Positions 1 to 8,184 of a DNA stretch of 64,000 bases are shown here, in pieces. The notes under the pieces are model-generated. The model was not told where the DNA came from. It was given only the letters and a program-made list of their open reading frames with translations, and searched no databases. The number at the start of each line of letters is the position of its first letter. Within the stretch, counting starts at the first letter, position 1. This DNA comes from Alloboseaceae bacterium BT-24-1 (GTDB lineage Bacteria; Pseudomonadota; Alphaproteobacteria; Rhizobiales; Beijerinckiaceae): the NCBI GenBank assembly GCA_025846845.1, contig JAOYTL010000007.1, positions 186,001-250,000 of the forward strand. Reading direction: 5' to 3'. Made by a program: the position numbers and the translations under genes.

Positions 1-689
1 TCGGTGCCGGCTACGGCTCGGCCGGCGAGCGCTGCATGGCGATCTCGGTGGCGGTCCCGGTCGGCAAGGCGACCGCCGACGAACTGGTCAAGCGGCTCAT
101 TCCCCGCGTCGAGAGCCTGAAGATCGGCCCCTCGACCGACACATCAGCCGATTACGGCCCGGTCGTCACCAAGGCGGCGATGGAGAAGATCAAGTCCTAT
201 GTCGACATCGGCATCGGCGAAGGCGCCAAGCTCGTCGTCGACGGCCGCGACTTCAAGATGCAGGGCTACGAGAACGGCTTCTATGTCGGCGGCTGCCTGT
301 TCGACAACGTTACCAAGGACATGCGCATCTACAAGGAGGAGATCTTCGGGCCCGTTCTCTCCGTGCTGCGCACCGAGAGCTATGACGAGGCGCTCAAGCT
401 GACCAACGACCACGAATACGGCAACGGCACTGCGATCTACACTCGCGACGGCGATGCAGCCCGCGACTTCGCTTCGAAGGTCCAGGTCGGCATGGTCGGC
501 ATCAACGTGCCGATCCCGGTGCCGCTGGCCTACTACACCTTCGGCGGCTGGAAGCGCTCGGTCTTCGGCGATCTCAACCAGCATGGACCGGACTCGATCC
601 GTTTTTACACCAAGACCAAGACGGTGACGGCGCGCTGGCCGTCCGGCATCAAGGACGGCGCGAGCTTCGTCATCCCGACGATGGGTTGA
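1..689 (+). CDS. mmsA: Methylmalonate-semialdehyde dehydrogenase (CoA-acylating), 3' part
   Basis: This is the C-terminal part of an aldehyde dehydrogenase; the 5' end lies outside the window. The reading frame is open from base 3 and begins with GAGYGSAGERCMA, the motif that carries the catalytic cysteine, whose codon is at 33-35. The conserved EEIFGPVLSV segment follows, and the C-terminus GGWKRSVFGD is typical of MmsA. The family converts methylmalonate semialdehyde to propionyl-CoA in valine catabolism, using NAD and CoA in the cytoplasm. The assignment to MmsA rather than another aldehyde dehydrogenase is supported by the isobutyryl-CoA-type dehydrogenase and mmsB downstream. Confidence 0.93.
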   Translation, partial: GAGYGSAGERCMAISVAVPVGKATADELVKRLIPRVESLKIGPSTDTSADYGPVVTKAAMEKIKSYVDIGIGEGAKLVVDGRDFKMQGYENGFYVGGCLFDNVTKDMRIYKEEIFGPVLSVLRTESYDEALKLTNDHEYGNGTAIYTRDGDAARDFASKVQVGMVGINVPIPVPLAYYTFGGWKRSVFGDLNQHGPDSIRFYTKTKTVTARWPSGIKDGASFVIPTMG

Positions 690-698
690 GCTACGCAC

Positions 699-732
699 CC
701 GATAGTGCTATCATTTTTGATAGCACTATCGG
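699..732. promoter_or_regulatory. Perfect 15-bp inverted repeat upstream of the antitoxin gene, candidate operator
   Basis: The arms CCGATAGTGCTATCA (699-713) and its exact reverse complement (718-732) flank a TTTT loop. Each arm is itself a dyad (GATAG-TG-CTATC), so four GATAG/CTATC half-sites lie in tandem directly before the antitoxin ribosome-binding site. FitAB and VapBC complexes typically repress their own promoters by binding such repeats. It could also act as a stem-loop ending mmsA transcription, but there is no U-run after it, so an operator is preferred. Confidence 0.7.
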
Positions 733-739
733 AGACAAT

Positions 740-967
740 ATGATGGGACAGGTGCTGGTTCGAAGCATCGATGACGATACCATCGAGAGCTACCGCATCA
801 AGGCCAAGCTCAACGGACATTCGCTCGAACAGGAACTGCGCGACCTGATCGAAGCGAACAAGACTTTGACGCCGGAGCAACGGGTGCAACTTTCGCGACA
901 ATTGCGCGCCCGGACTAAGGCTTCGCCTGCCCTGACCCTGGATAAAATCCGCGAAGGGCTGGAATGA
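740..967 (+). CDS. FitA/VapB-like ribbon-helix-helix antitoxin
   Basis: The predicted protein has 75 residues. The start is the ATG at 740 (or the adjacent ATG at 743), preceded by GGAGA; an upstream TTG in frame would place the N-terminus inside the inverted repeat, so it was rejected. The N-terminal half (VLVRSIDDDTIESYRIKAKL, then HSLEQELRDLI) matches the FitA-like ribbon-helix-helix pattern. The charged C-terminal tail is the usual toxin-binding region. Its stop overlaps the toxin start in ATGA, so the two are translationally coupled. It probably neutralises the PIN toxin and autoregulates through the repeat at 699-732. Confidence 0.82.
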   Translation: MMGQVLVRSIDDDTIESYRIKAKLNGHSLEQELRDLIEANKTLTPEQRVQLSRQLRARTKASPALTLDKIREGLE

Positions 968-1389
968 CCGGCATGGCCGTGGTCGACGCCAGTGTGGCGA
1001 TGAAGTGGTTCATCAATGAAGAGGACGCGGACAAGGCGGAGCTTTTGCTGAGATCACGCGAACTCATCGCGCCTGCCATCATCCTAAGCGAGGTCGGCAA
1101 CGGATTATGGAGCAAACGAAGTACTAGCAACATCGATCGCGATCTGGGCCAGGACCTCATCGCTGAGCTTCCACAGCTGTTGAAAGAGATCGTGCCGATC
1201 GAAGGCCTGATGAGAAACGCGATACAATTCGCCTTCGACCTGGACCATCCGATTTATGACTGCGTCTATCTTGCACTTGCGATTCAAAGGCGGCTGCCGC
1301 TGGTGACTGCCGACAAGCGCTTCATCGGCAAGCTCGAAGGACGAGACCTCGCCATCCCCGTGATCGCCCTGCCCCGGTACGAGCCATGA
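964..1389 (+). CDS. VapC-type PIN-domain ribonuclease toxin
   Basis: At 141 residues this is a normal size for a PIN toxin. The acidic residues expected for the metal site are visible: Asp8 in VVDASVAMKW, Glu in LSEVGNGLW, Asp in YDCVYLALA, and Asp in VTADKRF. PIN toxins cleave RNA, often tRNA, when released from the antitoxin. The gene overlaps the antitoxin by 4 bp. Its own stop overlaps the start of the acyl-CoA dehydrogenase gene in a second ATGA, so the cassette is transcribed and probably translated in series with valine catabolism. No catalytic residue appears lost. Confidence 0.87.
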   Translation: MTGMAVVDASVAMKWFINEEDADKAELLLRSRELIAPAIILSEVGNGLWSKRSTSNIDRDLGQDLIAELPQLLKEIVPIEGLMRNAIQFAFDLDHPIYDCVYLALAIQRRLPLVTADKRFIGKLEGRDLAIPVIALPRYEP

Positions 1390-2540
1390 GCGCCTTCTCC
1401 CTCACCGAAGACCAGATCGCCATCCGTGACATGGCCCAGGGGTTCGCAGCCGAGACCCTGGCGCCGCACGCCGTGCGCTGGGACGAGGAGAAGCACTTCC
1501 CGGTCGAGGAAATGCGCCAGGCGGCGGCGCTCGGCATGGGCGGCATCTACATCCGCGACGATGTCGGTGGCTCCGGCCTGTCGCGCCTCGACGCGGCGGT
1601 GATCTTCGAGGCGCTGTCGACCGGCTGCCCGACGGTCGCCGCCTATATCTCAATCCACAACATGTGCGCCTGGATGATCGACCGCTACGGCGCGGACGAG
1701 CAGCGGCAGAAGTTCCTGCCAAAGCTCTGCAGCATGGAGCATCTGGCGAGCTATTGCCTGACCGAGCCGGGGGCCGGCTCCGACGCCGCCGCGCTGAAGA
1801 CCAGGGCCATGCTCGACGGCGACCATTACGTGCTCGACGGCCAGAAGCAGTTCATTTCGGGCGCCGGCGTTGCCGACGTCTACGTCGTGATGGTTCGTAC
1901 CGGCGAGGCCGGCCCCTCCGGCATCTCGACCATCGTCGTCGAGAAGGGCACGCCCGGCCTCTCCTTCGGTGCCAACGAGAAGAAGATGGGCTGGAACGCC
2001 CAGCCGACGCGGGCGGTGATCTTCGAGAATTGCCGCGTGCCGGTCGCCAACCGGATCGGCCCGGAAGGCATCGGCTTCAAGATCGCCATGGCCGGGCTCG
2101 ACGGCGGCCGGCTCAATATCGGCGCCTGCTCGATCGGCGGAGCGCAGGGCGCGCTCGACAAGGCGCTCGGCTATGCCCAGGAGCGCAAGGCCTTCGGCTC
2201 CCGCATCGCCGATTTCCAGGCGCTGCAGTTCAAGCTCGCCGATATGGCGACCGAGCTGGAGGCGGCCCGCACCTTCCTCTGGCGTGCTGCGGCAGCGCTC
2301 GACGAGAAGACACCGGATGCCAGCAAGCTCTGCGCCATGGCCAAGCGGGTCGCGACCGATACCGGCTTCGAGGTCGCCAACCAGGCGCTGCAGATCCATG
2401 GCGGCTATGGCTATCTCGCCGATTACGGCATCGAGAAGATCGTCCGCGACCTGCGCGTTCACCAGATCCTGGAGGGGACCAACGAGGTGATGCGGATGAT
2501 CGTGGCGCGCTCGCTGGTCGGGCGGGCGAAGGGGAATTGA
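1386..2540 (+). CDS. Acyl-CoA dehydrogenase, probable isobutyryl-CoA dehydrogenase
   Basis: The 384-residue protein has the full acyl-CoA dehydrogenase fold: an N-terminal helical domain, the FAD-contact segment CLTEPGAGSDA, a middle beta domain, and a C-terminal domain with RKAFGSRIADFQALQF. The catalytic glutamate is expected at Glu363 in LEGTNEV. The family oxidises short or branched acyl-CoA at the alpha-beta bond and passes electrons to ETF. Placement between mmsA and mmsB makes isobutyryl-CoA (ACAD8-like) the likely substrate, which is inference from context. Its ATG overlaps the stop of the PIN toxin gene. Confidence 0.88.
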   Translation: MSAFSLTEDQIAIRDMAQGFAAETLAPHAVRWDEEKHFPVEEMRQAAALGMGGIYIRDDVGGSGLSRLDAAVIFEALSTGCPTVAAYISIHNMCAWMIDRYGADEQRQKFLPKLCSMEHLASYCLTEPGAGSDAAALKTRAMLDGDHYVLDGQKQFISGAGVADVYVVMVRTGEAGPSGISTIVVEKGTPGLSFGANEKKMGWNAQPTRAVIFENCRVPVANRIGPEGIGFKIAMAGLDGGRLNIGACSIGGAQGALDKALGYAQERKAFGSRIADFQALQFKLADMATELEAARTFLWRAAAALDEKTPDASKLCAMAKRVATDTGFEVANQALQIHGGYGYLADYGIEKIVRDLRVHQILEGTNEVMRMIVARSLVGRAKGN

Positions 2541-2543
2541 CGC

Positions 2544-2816
2544 TTGGCGCGGACTACGACCGAACGGTGGCGGAAACGTACAGCTCGCGGTTCGTTCGCA
2601 AGCACGGTCATCGCAGCGGTAATAGGTGCGTTCGGCCTGCCTCCAGCGTGGGTGCTGCTTTCGCTCGGCTCCGCTCTCGTCCTAGGCTTCGCTTGGCTGC
2701 TCCTTCTCTTTTGGCGAACTAAGCCGAAATCCCTGCAACCACTGCCTATGGCGCCATCGATGCGAGCTCTTCAGTTTCCGCTCTCTGATCAGCGCAAAGA
2801 GCGAGACCAACCATGA
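2544..2816 (+). CDS. Possible small membrane protein of unknown function
   Basis: A 90-residue frame starts with TTG three bases after the dehydrogenase stop. It encodes a basic N-terminus, a long hydrophobic stretch at about residues 17-57 (one or two membrane segments, ending LLLLFWRTK), and a hydrophilic tail. I do not recognise a family. No convincing ribosome-binding site precedes the TTG, and base composition is less biased to G/C at third positions than in the flanking genes. It may be a real small gene or merely an open leader before mmsB. Confidence 0.3.
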   Translation: MARTTTERWRKRTARGSFASTVIAAVIGAFGLPPAWVLLSLGSALVLGFAWLLLLFWRTKPKSLQPLPMAPSMRALQFPLSDQRKERDQP

Positions 2817-2836
2817 ATTCCGCGGAGGAAACGATC

Positions 2837-3724
2837 ATGAGCACCATCGCCTTCATCGGGCTCGGCAATATGGGCGGGCCGATGGCCGGCAACCTGGTCA
2901 AGGCCGGGCACAAGGTCTTTGCCTTCGACCTGTCGCAGGCTTCGAAGGATGCGGCGGCCGCGCTCGGCGTCGGCATCGCGGCCTCGGCCAAGGAAGCGGT
3001 CGCAGAGGCCGAGATCGTCGTCACCATGCTGCCGGCCGGCAAGCATGTGCTGGGCGTCTGGACCGACATCCTCTCCGCGGTGAAGCCGGGCACGCTGCTG
3101 ATCGATTCCTCGACCATCGACGTCGAAAGCGCCCGCAAGGCGCATGCGCTCGCGGCCGAGCGCGGCTGCCTCTCGCTCGATGCGCCGGTCTCGGGCGGTG
3201 TCGGTGGCGCCCAGGGCGCGACCCTGACCTTCATGGTCGGCGGCAGCGCGGATGCCTTCAAGCGCGGCGAGCCGATCCTGTCGGCGATGGGCAAGAAGGT
3301 CGTGCATTGCGGCGACGCCGGCAACGGCCAGGCGGCCAAGATCTGCAACAACATGATCCTCGGCATTTCGATGATCGGCGTCTCGGAAGCCTTCGTGCTG
3401 GCCGAGAAGCTCGGCCTGTCGCACCAGGCGCTGTTCGACGTCGCCTCGACCTCCTCGGGCCAGTGCTGGTCGCTGACGACCTATTGCCCGGTGCCGGGCC
3501 CGGTCCCGACCTCGCCGGCCAACAACGACTACAAGCCCGGCTTCGCCTCGGCGCTGATGCTGAAGGATTTGAAGCTCGCGCAGGAGGCGGCGCAGGCGGC
3601 CGGAGCCTCGACCCCGCTTGGCGCCGCCGCGGCGCAGGTCTACGGCATGCACAATGCCTGGGGCGAAGGCGGCACCGACTTCTCCGGCATCATCCACCTG
3701 CTGCGCGGGCGCGGAAACACCTGA
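2837..3724 (+). CDS. mmsB: 3-hydroxyisobutyrate dehydrogenase
   Basis: The start at 2837 follows GGAGG (2824-2828) with 8-base spacing; an in-frame ATG at 2813 has no such site. The 295-residue product opens with the Rossmann motif IAFIGLGNMGGPMAGNL. It has the substrate-binding signature DAPVSGGVGGAQGATL near residues 115-130 and the catalytic lysine Lys168 in GNGQAAKICNN. It oxidises 3-hydroxyisobutyrate to methylmalonate semialdehyde with NAD, the step before MmsA. The neighbouring mmsA and acyl-CoA dehydrogenase complete the lower valine pathway. Confidence 0.95.
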   Translation: MSTIAFIGLGNMGGPMAGNLVKAGHKVFAFDLSQASKDAAAALGVGIAASAKEAVAEAEIVVTMLPAGKHVLGVWTDILSAVKPGTLLIDSSTIDVESARKAHALAAERGCLSLDAPVSGGVGGAQGATLTFMVGGSADAFKRGEPILSAMGKKVVHCGDAGNGQAAKICNNMILGISMIGVSEAFVLAEKLGLSHQALFDVASTSSGQCWSLTTYCPVPGPVPTSPANNDYKPGFASALMLKDLKLAQEAAQAAGASTPLGAAAAQVYGMHNAWGEGGTDFSGIIHLLRGRGNT

Positions 3725-3756
3725 GCGCCGGCGAACGTTCGCATACGTATAATTCT

Positions 3757-3788
3757 GCTTTCGACCCCGTTCCGATCGGGACGAAAGC
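3757..3788. repeat. Inverted repeat between mmsB and nudC
   Basis: GCTTTCG (3757-3763) and CGAAAGC (3782-3788) form a 7-bp stem, with a second internal CCCG/CGGG pairing inside the loop. It lies in the 81-bp gap after mmsB. There is no run of T after the stem, so it may be an attenuated terminator for mmsB or an operator for nudC; the sequence alone does not decide. Confidence 0.4.
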
Positions 3789-3805
3789 GGAGTAGGACGG
3801 GAGGC

Positions 3806-4762
3806 ATGAACGACGCCTCCCGCCGCAAAGAACGCTCAGCCCAGACCGGCTTCGCCACCAGCCCGCTCGACCGACGCGCCGATCTGCGCGACCGGGCGGA
3901 CGAGGTCGCGGAATTGCGAGCTCGCAGCGACACACGCTTCACCGTCGTCGCTGGCGAGACGCCGATCCTGCTGCGCAACGGCGCCGAGACCCAGACCGTC
4001 TGGTTCGAGGAGAGCGGCGCCGACGGGCTTGGCCCGGCGCTGGAAGAGGTCTTTCTCGGGCTCGATCCGGAAGGCGCGCCGCGCTTCGGCCGGCTGATCG
4101 ATCGCGAGCTGCTGGAAGGCCTGCGTGAGCAGGCCGTGCTCGTCGTCACCGACCTGCGCAGCGTCGCGCTGAAGCGGCTGGTGCCGAAGGATGAGCTCGG
4201 TCCGCTCGGCGAGGCCAAGGCCCTGCTCGACTGGCATGCGCGCCATCGCTGCTGCGCCCAATGCGGCGCACCGACCAAGCTCGGCTCGGCCGGCTGGAAG
4301 CGGCAATGCGAGGCCTGCGGCGCCCAGCATTTCCCGCGCACCGACCCGGTGGTGATCATGCTGGCCGTGCGCGGCGACAACTGCCTGCTGGCGCGCCAGT
4401 CGCGCTTTGCGCCCGGCATGTATTCCTGCATCGCCGGTTTCGTCGAGCCGGGCGAGACTTTCGAGGACGCGGTCCGCCGCGAGACCTGGGAGGAAGCCGG
4501 CTTGCGGACCGGGACGGTGCGCTATGTCGCGTCGCAGCCCTGGCCCTTCCCGGGGTCACTGATGATCGGCTGCATCGCCGAAGCACTGAACGACGACATC
4601 GTCCTCGATGGCACCGAGCTCGAGGCCGGCCGCTGGTTCAGCCGTGCCGAGGCACTGCAGATGCTGGAGGGCAAGCATCCCGACGAGCTGTTCTGCCCGC
4701 CGCATATGGCGATCGCCAACACGATCCTGAAGGCGTGGGCGGTGGACGGCGAGGAGCCCTGA
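3806..4762 (+). CDS. nudC: NAD(H)/NAD-capped RNA pyrophosphatase (Nudix)
   Basis: The 318-residue protein has the NudC layout: a variable N-terminal domain, a zinc ribbon (Cys150, Cys153, Cys168, Cys171) and a Nudix box at residues 211-232 with GFVEPGETFE then RETWEEAG. The downstream SQPWPFPGS motif separates NADH pyrophosphatases from other Nudix enzymes. Members hydrolyse NAD(H) to NMN(H) and AMP and remove the NAD cap from RNA. The start at 3806 is preceded by GGGAGGC. It appears to be a monocistronic housekeeping gene. Confidence 0.95.
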   Translation: MNDASRRKERSAQTGFATSPLDRRADLRDRADEVAELRARSDTRFTVVAGETPILLRNGAETQTVWFEESGADGLGPALEEVFLGLDPEGAPRFGRLIDRELLEGLREQAVLVVTDLRSVALKRLVPKDELGPLGEAKALLDWHARHRCCAQCGAPTKLGSAGWKRQCEACGAQHFPRTDPVVIMLAVRGDNCLLARQSRFAPGMYSCIAGFVEPGETFEDAVRRETWEEAGLRTGTVRYVASQPWPFPGSLMIGCIAEALNDDIVLDGTELEAGRWFSRAEALQMLEGKHPDELFCPPHMAIANTILKAWAVDGEEP

Positions 4763-4807
4763 CGCGCCTCGCCTCACCCTGACGAATATGTCCTTGCGGA
4801 GCCCTGG

Positions 4808-5980
4808 ATGACGGACCCGGTCAACGCCTTCGTCCCCGGGCTGCGCGCCCATATCGCCGGCCATCCGGGCGGACCGCTCTCCGGCTTAAGCTTCGCGGTC
4901 AAGGACCTGTTCGATGTCGCCGGCCTGCCTACCGGTGGCGGCAATCATGACTGGGCCAAGGCAAACCCGATCCCGACGCGCCATGCCTGGGCGGTACAGA
5001 CTCTGCTGGATGCCGGGGCAGAGTTCATCGGCAAGACGATCACCGACGAGGTTTCGCTCGGCATTCTCGGCGAGAACGCCTTCGACGGCACGCCGATCAA
5101 CAGCGCCGCGCCCGAGCGCGTGCCCGGTGGCTCCTCCTCGGGCTCGGCAGCTGCCGTCGCAGCTGGCCTCTGCGACATCGCGCTGGGCACCGACACCGGC
5201 GGCTCGATGCGGGTGCCGGCGAGCTTCTGCGGGATCTACGGCATCCGGCCGACACATGGCCGGCTCGACCTGACCGGGCTGATCCCGCAGGCGCCGAGCT
5301 CGGACACTGCCGGCTGGTTCGCGCGCGATGCCGGGACCTTCGCCAAGGTCGGCGCCGCACTGCTCGGCGAAGCGCCCGGGCCGCTGCCGACCAAGCTCCT
5401 GATCGCGATCGATGCCTTCGGCTTCGCCGATCCCGAAGTCGCTGAGGCCCTGCAGCCAATGATCCGGAAGCTGGAACGGATCACCGGCCCGGCACGTGAG
5501 GAGATCATGGCGCCGCAAGGGCTTTCGGTCTGGGCGCGGGCGCAGCGCAGCCTGCAGCCGGTCGAGGCCTGGCAGACCTTCAGGCCCTGGATCGAGCGGC
5601 ATAATCCGCGCATGGCCTTCAGCGTTGTCGCCGGGCTGATCGCCGGTTCGCAGATTCCCGCGAGCGAGCGCAACTGGGCAGCGTTGATGCGCGAGGAAGC
5701 TCGGGCGCGGCTGCGCTATCTCCTGCCACCCGGCACGATCCTCTGCCTGCCGACGACGCCCTTCCCGGCGCCGCTGCGCGGCCTGCCGACGCCAGAGTTG
5801 CAGCCATTGCGCGATCGCATCACCTGCCTCTGCGCCCAGGGCGGCCTCACCGGCTCGCCGCAGCTCAACTTGCCCGGCGCCACGGTGAACGGCGCGCCGG
5901 TCGGTCTCTCGATCATCGGCGGCCGCGGCACCGACGCCAGCCTGATCGCCGTCGCCCAAGCCATGGAGGCCCTCTCGTGA
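4808..5980 (+). CDS. Amidase signature family hydrolase
   Basis: The 390-residue protein has the amidase-signature triad: Lys32 in FAVKDLFD, the cis-serine Ser109 in GGSSSGSAAA, and the nucleophile Ser133 in TDTGGSMRVPA. It is shorter than typical 450-500 residue members such as GatA. The next gene overlaps it by GTGA and encodes a DUF3225 (AtzH/HpxZ-like) protein. Amidase-DUF3225 pairs occur in oxalurate (hpx) and cyanurate/biuret (atz) degradation. A small ureido or amide substrate is therefore plausible, but not shown by the sequence. Confidence 0.85.
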   Translation: MTDPVNAFVPGLRAHIAGHPGGPLSGLSFAVKDLFDVAGLPTGGGNHDWAKANPIPTRHAWAVQTLLDAGAEFIGKTITDEVSLGILGENAFDGTPINSAAPERVPGGSSSGSAAAVAAGLCDIALGTDTGGSMRVPASFCGIYGIRPTHGRLDLTGLIPQAPSSDTAGWFARDAGTFAKVGAALLGEAPGPLPTKLLIAIDAFGFADPEVAEALQPMIRKLERITGPAREEIMAPQGLSVWARAQRSLQPVEAWQTFRPWIERHNPRMAFSVVAGLIAGSQIPASERNWAALMREEARARLRYLLPPGTILCLPTTPFPAPLRGLPTPELQPLRDRITCLCAQGGLTGSPQLNLPGATVNGAPVGLSIIGGRGTDASLIAVAQAMEALS

Positions 5981-6381
5981 CCGACCTGACCCCGAACCTG
6001 CCTGATGTCGTCGCCGAGATCAGCGCCCTGTTCGAGCGCTACGAGCAGGCGCTGATCGACAAGGAGGTCGATGTCCTCGACGCCTCCTTCTGGAACAGCC
6101 CCTACACCATCCGCTACGCGCTCGGCGAGAACGGCTATGGCTTCGACGAGATCCACGCCCACCGTGTCGCGCGCCCGCCGGGCCCGGGGATCAAGGAGAA
6201 GCGGATCCGCCTGGAAATCCTGACGCTCGGCCGCGACTTCGCCACGGTCAATCTCGAATTCAAGGTGCGCGGGCGCGAGATCGTCGGCCGCCAGAGCCAG
6301 AGCTGGGTGCGCTTCCCCGACCTCGGCTGGAAGGTGGTCTCGGCCCATGTCTCGACGATGGAGGGGCCGCGCCCCTGGTGA
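5977..6381 (+). CDS. DUF3225 / AtzH-HpxZ-like NTF2-fold protein
   Basis: The 134-residue protein starts with GTG overlapping the amidase stop. The pattern FERYEQALIDKEVDVLDASF, then GFDEIHAHRVAR and SQSWVRFPDLGWKVVSAHVS, matches the AtzH-like (DUF3225) family with an NTF2-type fold. Characterised relatives act alongside an amidase in the breakdown of small ureido compounds (AtzH in cyanurate degradation, HpxZ in oxalurate use). The tight coupling to the amidase suggests a shared pathway; the actual substrate is unknown. Confidence 0.82.
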   Translation: MTDLTPNLPDVVAEISALFERYEQALIDKEVDVLDASFWNSPYTIRYALGENGYGFDEIHAHRVARPPGPGIKEKRIRLEILTLGRDFATVNLEFKVRGREIVGRQSQSWVRFPDLGWKVVSAHVSTMEGPRPW

Positions 6382-6405
6382 GGGCGCGCCGCCTACGGGA
6401 CCAGC

Positions 6406-7260
6406 TTATTCGCCCGGTTCGGGGAAGCTGTCGCGGAATCCGTGGGCGGGGTAGACGCCCAAAATCTTCATCTCCTTGGAGAAGAAGGCGAGCTCGTCGA
6501 GCGCGCGGCGCAGCGCCGGGTCGTCGGGGTGGCCCTCGACGTCGCTGTAGAACATCGTCGCCGAGAAATGGCCGTCGACCATGTAGCTTTCGAGCTTGGT
6601 CATGTTGACGCCGTTGGTGGCGAAGCCGCCGAGCGCCTTGTAGAGCGCCGCCGGCAGGTTGCGGACCTGGAAGATCAGCGTCGTCACCGTCTTGCCGGCG
6701 CCCTGACGGGCGAATTCGGGATATTTCGAGAGCACGACGAAGCGCGTGGTGTTGTGCTTCTCGTCCTCGATATCCTCCATCAGGATCTTGAGGCCGTAGA
6801 CTTCGGCGGCGATGTGCGGCGCGATCGCGGCACGCGTCGGATCACCCGCTTCGGCAACCTGACGGGCAGAGCCGGCGGTATCGGCCGCGACCTCGGCCTT
6901 GAGGCCGAGCTTGCGGATGATCTTGCGGCACTGGCCGAGCGCATGGATGTGGCTCTGCACCGTCTGCAGCGTCGCCAGCGTCGCGCCCTCGACAGCCATC
7001 AGATGGAAGCGGATCGGCAGGAAATGCTCGCCGATGATGTGCAGACCGGAGCGCGGCAGGAGGTGGTGGATGTCGGCGACGCGGCCGGCGATCGAGTTGT
7101 CGATCGGGATCATGCCGTAGCGGGCAGCACCATCCGAGACCGCGGCGAGCGCGTCCTCGAAGGTCCGGCAGGGCAGCAGCTCGCAATCCGGGAAGACCTG
7201 GAGGGCGGCCTGCGAGGAGAAGGCTCCGGGCTCGCCCTGATAGGAAACGACGACTGACAT
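6406..7260 (-). CDS. pheA: Prephenate dehydratase
   Basis: This is a monofunctional prephenate dehydratase of 284 residues with no chorismate mutase domain. The N-terminal PDT domain starts VSYQGEPGAFS and contains the catalytic NTTRFVVLS segment. A C-terminal ACT domain (LPAALYKALGGFATNGVNMT, then LESYMVDG) binds phenylalanine for feedback inhibition in this family. It converts prephenate to phenylpyruvate. It lies 8 bp downstream of kdsB on the same strand, so the two probably share a transcript. Confidence 0.95.
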   Translation of the reverse strand: MSVVVSYQGEPGAFSSQAALQVFPDCELLPCRTFEDALAAVSDGAARYGMIPIDNSIAGRVADIHHLLPRSGLHIIGEHFLPIRFHLMAVEGATLATLQTVQSHIHALGQCRKIIRKLGLKAEVAADTAGSARQVAEAGDPTRAAIAPHIAAEVYGLKILMEDIEDEKHNTTRFVVLSKYPEFARQGAGKTVTTLIFQVRNLPAALYKALGGFATNGVNMTKLESYMVDGHFSATMFYSDVEGHPDDPALRRALDELAFFSKEMKILGVYPAHGFRDSFPEPGE

Positions 7261-7268
7261 TGGGGTCT

Positions 7269-8012
7269 TCAGGCTCCGGCGCGGGATGTCAGGAACGCGC
7301 GGGCGCGGTCCAGGTCGGGGGGCGTGTCGACGCCTCGTGGCACGTGATCGATGATCATGGCGTCGATGCGCATGCCGTCCTCGAGCGCCCGCAGCTGCTC
7401 GAGCTTCTCGCGCAATTCGAGCGGCGACTGCGGCAGGCTGACGAAGCGATCGAGCGCGCGGCGGCGATAGGCGTAGAGGCCGACATGGTGATAGAGCGGG
7501 CCATCGCCGTAAGGCGCCGTCGCCCTGGTGAAATAGAGCGCCCGCATCCGGCCGGGAGAAACCTCGCTGCCGATCAGCTTGACCACGCTCGGCGCGGTCT
7601 TCTCCTCGTCGTCGGTGATCTCGCCGGCAAGCGTCGCGATGTCGACGGCCGGATCGGCGAGCGGCTCGACCGCGGCCGCGATCGCAGCCGGCGCCAGCGT
7701 CGGGAAGTCGCCCTGGACGTTGACGATGATGTCGTGCTCACCCTTCGGGTCGATGATGTCGGCGGCCTCCTTGATCCGGTCGGAGCCGGTCTGGTGCGCG
7801 GGGCTGGTCATCACCGCACGGCCGCCGACCCCCTCGATCGCCGCGAGGATGCGCTCGTCATCGGTCGCGACCACGACATCACCGACACGCGCTTCGATGG
7901 CACGGCGCCAGACGCGAACGATCATCGGCTCGCCCAGGATGTCGGCCAGCGGCTTGCCCGGCAGGCGCGTCGCCTGCATGCGGGCCGGGATCAGGATCAG
8001 CGGATTGGGCAT
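7269..8012 (-). CDS. kdsB: 3-deoxy-manno-octulosonate cytidylyltransferase (CMP-KDO synthetase)
   Basis: The 247-residue product starts at MPNPLILIPARMQATRLPGK, the nucleotide-binding start expected for KdsB. A longer in-frame extension would overlap the divergent cytochrome gene and was rejected. Further family segments are VVVATDDERI, NVQGDFP and GLYAYRR. It activates KDO with CTP for lipopolysaccharide inner-core synthesis, so the organism makes KDO-containing LPS. The start faces the cytochrome c gene across about 170 bp that must hold both promoters. Confidence 0.95.
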   Translation of the reverse strand: MPNPLILIPARMQATRLPGKPLADILGEPMIVRVWRRAIEARVGDVVVATDDERILAAIEGVGGRAVMTSPAHQTGSDRIKEAADIIDPKGEHDIIVNVQGDFPTLAPAAIAAAVEPLADPAVDIATLAGEITDDEEKTAPSVVKLIGSEVSPGRMRALYFTRATAPYGDGPLYHHVGLYAYRRRALDRFVSLPQSPLELREKLEQLRALEDGMRIDAMIIDHVPRGVDTPPDLDRARAFLTSRAGA

Positions 8013-8184
8013 TGGCTGGGGAAAGCTCGCGGGGCGGCAAAAGGTCTCAAAGCGGAGCGTGCTTATACGAGTTGCAATGCAGCGCGCAAAGCGGTTAAGC
8101 AGCGCTGACGTGCCGGTTCCGCAAGGGCCCGGCCGCAGCGCTGTCTTGCTTCGCCGACGGGCGGGCCGGGGGTTGTGAGAGACG

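Noticed and set aside
686..740. TTG start extending the antitoxin into the mmsA end
   Set aside because: The extension would be encoded by the operator palindrome; the ATG at 740 has a ribosome site.
7260..8108. Plus-strand open frames opposite pheA and kdsB
   Set aside because: They are shadows of well-recognised minus-strand genes in GC-rich DNA, with no family-like sequence.
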